DNA of 5,058 nt from Desulfobacterales bacterium (lineage in GTDB: Bacteria > Desulfobacterota > Desulfobacteria > Desulfobacterales > Desulfobacteraceae), in assembly GCA_022361135.1 (NCBI GenBank), contig JAKSBM010000248.1, forward strand, positions 1 to 5,058, given 5' to 3'. The position numbers and the translations under genes are program-made. Numbering within the stretch: the first letter of the stretch is position 1; the number at the start of each line of letters is the position of its first letter. The notes under the pieces are model-generated. The model saw nothing but the letters and a program-made list of their open reading frames with translations, did no database searches and was not told the DNA's origin. Positions 1-4,365 of the stretch are shown in pieces.

Positions 1-162
1 CCCAAGATGGGATCGGAAATCTCCCCGGTCCATCCCCCTTGGATTCCCTTTTCTGTTTCATCCCCGGATGTGGAGGAAGATCCCCTTTTACCTGAAATTT
101 CCCAGAAGGATTTGAGGCGTGTGTTTGCTGGATTGTGCACCCGGCGGAGGCCCACCCGTTGA
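1..162 (+). CDS. Possible 3' end of an upstream unidentified gene
   Basis: Frame 1 is open from the window edge to a TGA at 160-162, giving 53 codons with no start needed. The tail is Pro-rich and acidic, then basic, ending in CTRRRPTR. I do not recognise a family. The best support is context: its stop overlaps the probable TTG start of the next gene as TTGA (159-162), a typical coupled-gene junction, and a GGAGG lies inside its last codons. Against it, the other two plus frames are also open for the first 92-112 nt, so the frame is not unique. It is not recognisable as the missing ABC ATPase of the downstream transporter. Confidence 0.35.
   Translation, partial: PKMGSEISPVHPPWIPFSVSSPDVEEDPLLPEISQKDLRRVFAGLCTRRRPTR
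146..161 (+). promoter_or_regulatory. Ribosome binding site deciding a TTG start
   Basis: GGAGG at 146-150 is followed by an 8-nt spacer and TTG at 159-161, in frame with the desulfidase gene. The upstream in-frame alternative, GTG at 135, has no comparable purine-rich site at proper distance and would add eight residues (MHPAEAHP) ahead of the beta-strand that leads to the conserved SHCLLN motif. Confidence 0.6.
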
Positions 163-665
163 ATCGAAAAAACATCCTGGTTATCACCTCACATTGTCTC
201 CTCAATACCAATGCCAAAATTCATCCCCTGGCCCAGGCCCCGGGCATCCATTTGGATGTCCTGGCCCCATACCTGGAGCAGGGGGCTGGTATCTTTCAAT
301 TGCCCTGTCCGGAAAATGCGTTCCTCGGCATGAAACGTTGGGGCATGACCCGGGACCAATACGATACCCCGGCCTTCCGGGAACATTGCCGCCGGCTTTT
401 GTCACCGTGTGTGGCCCAGATCCGATCCCTGGCCGACAACGGGTGCCGCATTGAGGCGGTCATCGGCATGGATAAAAGCCCCAATTGCGGGGCAAATGAA
501 ACCTGCGTGGGATTCTCCGGTGGTGAAATCTGCGGGGCCCATACCCTGGCGAACCAGAAGGATCTCCTGAAATTCATCCCTGAAAAGGGACTTTTTTTCC
601 TCATTCTTGATCAGATGCTCAAACAGGTGAATCTGGATGTCCGGTTCACCGGTATTTCCGAATAA
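159..665 (+). CDS. TudS-related putative desulfidase (DUF523-like, CD3072-type)
   Basis: This 168-residue soluble protein (from TTG 159; 176 if GTG 135 is used) carries the signature of the TudS/DUF523-related group: SHCLLN with C13 near the N-terminus, QLPCPE with C50, and KSPNCG with C110 in the second half. In characterised TudS thiouracil desulfidases three equivalent Cys hold a [4Fe-4S] cluster whose open iron accepts sulfide from a thiolated substrate. The same three-Cys arrangement is seen here; the actual substrate is unknown. Five further Cys (C77, C84, C96, C116, C125) could make it redox sensitive. No signal peptide or membrane segment is visible, so it is cytoplasmic. It sits 27 nt upstream of a binding protein and permease, suggesting it acts on what they import. 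The family call is firm, the chemistry inferred. Confidence 0.82.
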   Translation: MNRKNILVITSHCLLNTNAKIHPLAQAPGIHLDVLAPYLEQGAGIFQLPCPENAFLGMKRWGMTRDQYDTPAFREHCRRLLSPCVAQIRSLADNGCRIEAVIGMDKSPNCGANETCVGFSGGEICGAHTLANQKDLLKFIPEKGLFFLILDQMLKQVNLDVRFTGISE

Positions 666-692
666 TCATTGAATTTTCAAAAGGAGTTGAAC

Positions 693-1460
693 ATGAAAAA
701 ATTCGTTCCCATTGCTGCGTTGTTGCTGATCCTTTTAACCCAAATGGCCTGGGCCGGTGACCTGTCCTGGCAACGGGTGGAGGAAGAGAATCAACTCACC
801 ATAGGATTCTGCGCCCATTATCCCCCCTTTGAGTCCCGGAATGAAAAAAACAATGCGTTGGAAGGGTTTGACGTGGATTTGGGGAGGGCATTGGCCCATG
901 TGATGAACGTGTCTCCAAAATTTGTGGATGCCGAATGGCAGGGGCTTTTGGGGGGGCTCAAAAAAGGGGATTACGATATTCTCATTACCTGCATGTCCAA
1001 GTCCGAGGCCCGGGCCACGGAGGTGAACATGAGCGATGTCTACTATGAATTGCCCGATGTTATTGTGGTGAAACAAAGCAATACGAGTCTGAAAACCCAA
1101 GGGGATTTGAAGGGGAAAATCGTGGGGGTCCAGGTGGGTTCCGGCAGTGAGCAGATCGCCGATAAAATGGTGGATCAGTTTAAAGCCGTCAAACGGTACA
1201 ACTACAATCCGGAAGCCTTCACCGACCTTGCCCATGGTCGTATTGATGCCGTCATCGTGGGCTATGCCTACGCCGTCACCCAGATTAAAAAAACGCCGGC
1301 CTTTAAGGTGGTGGGGAAGCCCCTGCACAAGGCCGAGATCGTCATGGTGATGAAAAACGGGGCCGACCAGCTCACCCACAGGGTGAATCGGGCATTGGCC
1401 GCCATTCGGGCCGATGGGACCTACGATGCCCTCCTTAATAAATGGTTGGCGCTGAATTAA
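693..1460 (+). CDS. ABC transporter substrate-binding protein, family 3 (amino-acid type)
   Basis: A periplasmic binding protein of 255 residues, the usual size for SBP_bac_3. The start is ATG 693, with AAGGAG at 681-686 six nt upstream; a TTG at 669 in frame would spoil the signal peptide. Residues 1-21 form a Sec signal (MKK, a Leu-rich core, AWA before the cut). Family landmarks follow: YPPFE at 43-47, GFDVDLGRAL at 58-67, W82 ahead of GLLGGLKKGDYDILI, R107 in SEARATEV (the Arg that normally grips the alpha-carboxylate), VGSGSEQ at 148-154 and D185 in GRIDAVIVG (the Asp that normally holds the alpha-amino group). The ligand is therefore probably an amino acid or close relative. C40 and C100 sit where HisJ-like proteins have ligand-contacting D11 and S70 (alignment by eye). 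It likely delivers substrate to the permease encoded 6 nt downstream. Confidence 0.9.
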   Translation: MKKFVPIAALLLILLTQMAWAGDLSWQRVEEENQLTIGFCAHYPPFESRNEKNNALEGFDVDLGRALAHVMNVSPKFVDAEWQGLLGGLKKGDYDILITCMSKSEARATEVNMSDVYYELPDVIVVKQSNTSLKTQGDLKGKIVGVQVGSGSEQIADKMVDQFKAVKRYNYNPEAFTDLAHGRIDAVIVGYAYAVTQIKKTPAFKVVGKPLHKAEIVMVMKNGADQLTHRVNRALAAIRADGTYDALLNKWLALN

Positions 1461-1466
1461 ACCGCC

Positions 1467-2123
1467 ATGGATTTTCAGTTGGAAATAGTTTTCAATGCCC
1501 TGCCCTTGTTGGCTGAAGGCTTGGCCATGACCCTTTGGTTTTCCGGCACTGCCTTTGCACTGGCACTGGGGGTGGGATTTTGTGTGGGGGTGTTAGGCTA
1601 TAAATCCAAGGCCTGTTATCGCATTTTCAGGCCCTATGTGGAAATCACCCGGGGGACCCCCCTGCTGATCCAGCTTTTTTTCATCTATTACGGCCTACCG
1701 TCCATCGGGTTGACCATGGGGTGTTTCACCGCCGGTGTTCTGGGGTTGGGGTTGAACTCGGCGGCCTATATTTCGGAAATTGTCCGGGGGGCCCTTTACG
1801 GGGTGGACAGGGGGCAGGTCGAGGCCGGTACCGCCTTGGGGCTGAACGGATTCCAGACTTTGGCCCTGGTGGTGGTCCCCCAGGCATTGCGCACGGCATT
1901 GCCCCCGTTGGTTAACGCCTTTTCTTCCACCATCAAAGATTCTTCCCTGGTTTCGGTCATTGCCGTTACCGAACTCACCCGGGCCGGCCAGTTGGTTTAT
2001 ACACGAACCTTTCGGGCCTTTGAGGTTTATCTGGTGGTGGGGTTGGCCTATTTCCTGGTCATCCTGTCCATCTCCTTTTTATCGGGCAAATTGGAATCCC
2101 GTCTGACCTTTCCATGGGCATAG
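1467..2123 (+). CDS. Amino-acid-type ABC transporter permease (HisM/GlnP family)
   Basis: An inner-membrane permease of 218 residues, typical for the HEQRo/HisM type. An N-terminal hydrophobic span lies at about 11-45. RGTPLLIQLFFIYYGLP at 62-78 is the classic family signature, followed by NSAAYISEIVRGAL (97-110). The EAA cytoplasmic loop that docks the ATPase spans about 119-140, with E119, A120, G121 and G125. KDSSLVSVI (157-165) and a last membrane span at about 187-207 complete it. The ATG at 1467 has no clear Shine-Dalgarno sequence and begins 6 nt after the binding protein's stop, so translational coupling is likely. Only one permease is present, so it probably forms a homodimer. No ATPase gene follows; one must come from upstream of the window or elsewhere in the genome. 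Confidence 0.92.
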   Translation: MDFQLEIVFNALPLLAEGLAMTLWFSGTAFALALGVGFCVGVLGYKSKACYRIFRPYVEITRGTPLLIQLFFIYYGLPSIGLTMGCFTAGVLGLGLNSAAYISEIVRGALYGVDRGQVEAGTALGLNGFQTLALVVVPQALRTALPPLVNAFSSTIKDSSLVSVIAVTELTRAGQLVYTRTFRAFEVYLVVGLAYFLVILSISFLSGKLESRLTFPWA

Positions 2124-2127
2124 GCCT

Positions 2128-2295
2128 GTGAACTTTCCGCAAAAAAGTAAACACCGAGAATGGCAATATTCCATGGGAATTAAGGCAGCCTGCATTATGG
2201 CAAAGCATTATGGTCGTGGGGGCAATGTTGACGCAGTGAAACTTGCCCCCGAGCCCGGAATGACCCAAGCTCAAGTTGGGAAAATTTGGGGATAG
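2128..2295 (+). CDS. Orphan 55-aa ORF after the permease; possible decayed gene remnant
   Basis: A reading frame with a GTG 4 nt after the permease stop runs 55 codons to TAG at 2293-2295. There is no good ribosome binding site. The middle reads GRGGNVDAVKLAP and then EPGMTQAQVG. This faintly resembles a Fis-type helix-turn-helix (GGNV...A...LGMTxxQV) as found at the C-terminus of sigma-54 activators, but with about two extra residues between the halves and no proper second helix. It could be a decayed fragment, a small unrecognised protein, or chance. A 9-nt direct repeat (GCATTATGG at 2192-2200 and 2205-2213) and a perfect hairpin at 2218-2250 lie inside it, which favours non-coding structure. 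Confidence 0.15.
   Translation: MNFPQKSKHREWQYSMGIKAACIMAKHYGRGGNVDAVKLAPEPGMTQAQVGKIWG
2218..2250. repeat. 8-bp perfect inverted repeat with 17-nt loop
   Basis: GGGGGCAA at 2218-2225 pairs exactly with TTGCCCCC at 2243-2250. It lies 95 nt downstream of the permease stop. No T-run follows on the plus strand, so it is not a standard intrinsic terminator, but it could protect the 3' end of the transporter mRNA. Confidence 0.5.
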
Positions 2296-2302
2296 GTAAA
2301 GG

Positions 2303-2330
2303 GGGCAGATTTCGTAGGAAAAATCTGCCC
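2303..2330 (+). repeat. 10-bp perfect hairpin downstream of the transporter operon
   Basis: GGGCAGATTT (2303-2312) and AAATCTGCCC (2321-2330) are exact reverse complements around an 8-nt loop CGTAGGAA. The hairpin lies about 180 nt after the permease stop and is followed by TAAAGATG, not a T-tract. It is the most stable candidate for ending or trimming the plus-strand operon transcript, possibly with Rho, but its activity as a terminator is uncertain. Confidence 0.45.
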
Positions 2331-2537
2331 TAAAGATGCTGGCTCAGCACAGCACCGCATTCCCGGTTTGCTTTGATTCTCCTGGTGTGGATGTAAAAAG
2401 CAATGACCGGTTAAGACACCTTCACCATGGAAAGAGGGCCATGGGCGGTTCTTTGATCGGTTCGTACACCTGAAAAAGCGGTTGGGCTTGGCGTTGTATT
2501 ACGGAAGGGGAAGGGATTTTTAATTGGGAAAAGGAAA

Positions 2538-2583
2538 GCCCCCCTTTTCCAATGGCTGGTAAAAATCAAGGAAAAAGGGGGGC
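2538..2583 (-). terminator. Probable intrinsic terminator of the porin gene
   Basis: On the minus strand, C6-T5-CC (2582-2570) pairs with GG-A4-G6 (2550-2539), one base bulged, with a further C-G pair at 2583/2538 and a loop of about 19 nt. The RNA then reads CUUUCCUUUUCCC, a pyrimidine-rich though imperfect U-tail. The hairpin begins about 60 nt after the porin stop. A second, exclusive pairing of the same arm (2543-2550 with 2527-2534) is possible. Confidence 0.6.
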
Positions 2584-2644
2584 AAAGGCACAGGAGGGGG
2601 ACGAAGGATCCCCAGGTGTTACGATTCCGTTGGGAAATCAGACC

Positions 2645-3718
2645 TTAGAAATTGATCTGGAACCGGGCGCCGTAATAGATCGCTTCGGGTTCATAATTAT
2701 CCGTCTGGTTGAAGTTCAGGTAGCCAACTTCAGGCACCATCATAACACCGGGGGCCAGTTTGATTCTTGCCTGGGCATAGTAAGCGTCCAAGTCGTCCTT
2801 AACCGTGGTGCCGTCTTGATCGTTGTCGGCATGGCCGTAACCGGCTTCCAGGGTGATGCTGTCATTCACGTGGTAACCGACCAGGAATAGATAGCCTTTG
2901 TTTTCCCTGTCGATGAGGCTGTCTCCGGTGGCGTTCAGGGTTGCCAGACCATCGTCTTTCAGGGTGCCGTCGGCATTGAAGGCACCCGTGGTGTGAAGTT
3001 TTACCAAGTTACCGATGTTCTGTCCCATATAGACGTCTCCTTTGAAGTAGAAGGAGCCTACATTTACGGAACCGCCCAGGGCCACGAGGTAGGAGTCCAC
3101 ATCAAAGCTGTTGGTTCCGGATGTGACCTCAAAGCTGTTGTAACCTGCAGTGGCCTGGCCCATCCAGTTTTTACCCCTCAGGGTGTATTTGGTTTCAATG
3201 GTGGGAAAGCGAACTTCAGTGGTCGTGGTGGATGGGGTGGGGGTCTTGTCGTCCAGTGCGGTATTGGGTTCGACCACAGCAATTTGGAAACCGCCGAATT
3301 TCAGACGGATCATGGGGGCTCTGCCGCTGTAAACACCGCCAAAGGCAACCATGTTCCCATCGTTGCCGTAGGTCTGCTTGGAGTAAAACAGGTTCAGGGG
3401 GGTGTAGGACTGGCCGATGCCCAGCTGACCGGCACCGAAATTATAGGTGGCCCAAAGGCCGCGGATGTTGGCAGTATTTTTTTCTGAACCATATTCAAAC
3501 CATGCGGAAATACTATCGGAAACCTTAACGCGGGCACCGATGAGTCCGGTGGTGGGGGTTGTCAGGGAAAGATTCGAGAAATCATAAAGTTCTCCCTTAT
3601 AATCTGCGTCCAGATGAAAGAAGTCAATTTTGGCTGCGCCGTAAAAATTCCAATCCGCAGCCTGGGCCGAACAAGTGAAGAGCAACGATAGTGCAACAAT
3701 AGCCAAAAGCTTTTTCAT
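2645..3718 (-). CDS. Outer-membrane beta-barrel porin
   Basis: A 357-residue protein with a Sec signal (MKKLLAIVALSLLFTCSAQA, cut before AD at 20/21). The mature sequence starts WNFYGAAKIDFFH, typical of a first barrel strand. It then alternates short amphipathic strands with Gly/Asn/Asp/Thr-rich loops and ends in YYGARFQINF, where the terminal Phe is the outer-membrane assembly signal. The length fits a 16-strand general porin. Stretches such as GARVKVSDSISAWFEYGSE (about residues 61-79) and RGLWATYNFGAGQLGIGQ (about 86-103) match the strand pattern of Gram-negative porins. A Thr-rich loop, TPTPSTTTTE, lies near the middle. The start ATG at 3718-3716 has AAGGA at 3729-3725, six nt upstream. 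Substrate specificity cannot be read. C16 is not in a good lipobox (LFTC), so it is not a lipoprotein. Confidence 0.85.
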   Translation of the reverse strand: MKKLLAIVALSLLFTCSAQAADWNFYGAAKIDFFHLDADYKGELYDFSNLSLTTPTTGLIGARVKVSDSISAWFEYGSEKNTANIRGLWATYNFGAGQLGIGQSYTPLNLFYSKQTYGNDGNMVAFGGVYSGRAPMIRLKFGGFQIAVVEPNTALDDKTPTPSTTTTEVRFPTIETKYTLRGKNWMGQATAGYNSFEVTSGTNSFDVDSYLVALGGSVNVGSFYFKGDVYMGQNIGNLVKLHTTGAFNADGTLKDDGLATLNATGDSLIDRENKGYLFLVGYHVNDSITLEAGYGHADNDQDGTTVKDDLDAYYAQARIKLAPGVMMVPEVGYLNFNQTDNYEPEAIYYGARFQINF

Positions 3719-3798
3719 TTTTTGTCCTTACAATTTAGGGGCTAACGTCCTGCTTTTTGTTTCAATTTAACTGCATTTCTGGGGTCCTTCACAAATAC

Positions 3799-3837
3799 CC
3801 ACCTATCTTGTGCCGGTGGTCCGCCCGTTTTGGGCAG
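3799..3837 (-). other. Structured 5' leader of the porin mRNA
   Basis: The predicted transcript would begin with CUGCCC-AAAAC-GGGCGG (3837-3821), a six-pair hairpin with one G-U pair placed right at the 5' end, followed by CCACC/GGUGG (3819-3815 with 3803-3799). A 5'-terminal stem-loop is known to slow decay of outer-membrane protein mRNAs such as ompA. The role here is inferred. Confidence 0.3.
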
Positions 3838-3843
3838 GTTCAG

Positions 3844-3872
3844 TTATTACTCACCTCATTTTTTAGTGTCAA
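3844..3872 (-). promoter_or_regulatory. Sigma-70-type promoter of the porin gene
   Basis: On the minus strand a perfect -35 TTGACA lies at 3872-3867. After 17 nt comes TAATAA (3849-3844); an 18-nt spacer gives AATAAC, which matches TATAAT at four of six positions. The -35 is consensus and the -10 is weak, as expected for an activated promoter. Transcription would start near 3837, leaving a leader of about 119 nt before the porin ATG. Confidence 0.55.
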
Positions 3873-3886
3873 CTATATTTTTGTTC

Positions 3887-3908
3887 TTGAGTATATTTTT
3901 TTACTCAA
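3887..3908. promoter_or_regulatory. TTGAGTA-N8-TACTCAA inverted repeat, likely regulator site
   Basis: TTGAGTA (3887-3893) and TACTCAA (3902-3908) are exact reverse complements around the A/T-only spacer TATTTTTT. The centre, 3897.5, is about 60 bp upstream of the predicted porin start site near 3837, the usual place for a class I activator. TTACTCA recurs at 3847-3853, overlapping the -10. It does not match the FNR (TTGAT-N4-ATCAA) or CRP (TGTGA-N6-TCACA) consensus. The regulator is unknown. Confidence 0.45.
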
Positions 3909-3909
3909 A

Positions 3910-4205
3910 GATAGAGAGGGGCGTCGGGCAAAAAAATGGCCATATGGTGGAAATAGTGGGAAAAAACATTAATATCTTGGGGAAAATGCATTGTGGTATT
4001 TATTGTCCATGGCATTGGACGAGAAACATGGTTGACCGTCGAATTTGCCAATTGCGCCTGGAGGATCAGGTGATGGCGGAATCTTCCTCCCCCGTCATCG
4101 CCGGGTTGGGAGAAAAACCTTCCAATCAAATGGAAAAAGGCCCATTCAATGGGAAGGTTATTTTGAGGATTACTATAAGGAATCGTTAAATCAGTGGGCT
4201 ATTGT
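3910..4205. other. Intergenic stretch without a supported gene
   Basis: The sequence lies between the porin promoter region and the hairpins after the TonB receptor. A long plus frame passes through it (from 3830 to 4189), but its translation has no family character. The only translation signal is GGAGG at 4060-4064, eight nt before ATG 4073, which would give a 38-residue basic peptide ending at TAA 4187-4189. There is no promoter I trust for it. The palindrome CCCATT-C-AATGGG is at 4141-4153. Confidence 0.5.
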
Positions 4206-4243
4206 GTTGTGCACAATTTTTTAGGGGAATTGGAATGCACAAC
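4206..4243. repeat. 8-bp inverted repeat competing with the main hairpin
   Basis: GTTGTGCA (4206-4213) is the reverse complement of TGCACAAC (4236-4243). The second arm overlaps the first five bases of the large hairpin stem at 4239-4270, so both cannot form fully at once. The palindrome TTGTGCACAA (4207-4216) lies in the first arm. Confidence 0.4.
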
Positions 4244-4270
4244 GCCGGAGGGATTTCCCTCCGGCGTTGT
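4239..4270 (-). terminator. Large GC-rich hairpin downstream of the TonB receptor
   Basis: The arms 4239-4253 (ACAACGCCGGAGGGA) and 4256-4270 are perfect reverse complements. In RNA this gives about 14 bp with a 4-nt loop. It lies about 96 nt after the receptor stop at 4366, in the right place to end that minus-strand transcript. No U-run follows directly (GCATTCC on the minus strand), so it may be an unconventional terminator or an mRNA-protecting structure. Confidence 0.55.
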
Positions 4271-4365
4271 CCGTTTAACGGCCCCGTCCCGATTCTTCCA
4301 TGTCCATTGGGGTCAGGGACATTTCAATGGTCCGATGGAGACCACTAGGGGGGAATGCACACAGG

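Larger units (their letters stand above)
2124..2644. other. Convergent intergenic region without a convincing gene
   Basis: These 521 nt separate the 3' ends of the permease (plus) and the porin (minus). Apart from the weak ORF at 2128-2295 and the hairpins at 2218-2250, 2303-2330 and 2527-2582, I see no gene. A frame without start codon, open at 2407-2523, encodes a basic and aromatic stretch with no recognisable family. No tRNA, intact insertion sequence or spaced repeat array was found. The length is large for a convergent junction, so a decayed insert or a small RNA is possible. Confidence 0.6.

Noticed and set aside
735..1379. 214-codon minus-strand ORF inside the binding-protein gene
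   Set aside because: It is an antisense shadow of a clearly recognisable gene. The His/Gly/Pro-rich composition comes from reverse reading of codon bias.
2407..2523. Start-less open frame (PWKEGHGRFFDRFVHLKK) resembling an IS5-type transposase piece
   Set aside because: The likeness to PW...RF motifs is superficial. There are no terminal inverted repeats, no target duplication and no further transposase sequence nearby.
2993..3487. 164-codon plus ORF overlapping the porin
   Set aside because: It is an antisense shadow of the porin with no ribosome binding site or recognisable domain.
3661..3718. Lipoprotein signal in the porin (LFTC)
   Set aside because: Thr at the position before Cys and Phe at -2 are poor for a lipobox, while AQA-AD five residues later is a good signal peptidase I site and suits a barrel protein.
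3887..3908. FNR or CRP binding site
   Set aside because: The half-sites TTGAG and CTCAA are 12 nt apart, whereas FNR needs TTGAT-N4-ATCAA and CRP needs TGTGA-N6-TCACA.
3830..4189. Long plus-strand ORF opposite the porin promoter
   Set aside because: Its first part lies across the A/T-rich promoter and T-runs and codes for Phe/Tyr/Leu-rich low-complexity residues. There is no start signal or family character; only the last 38 codons have a ribosome binding site.
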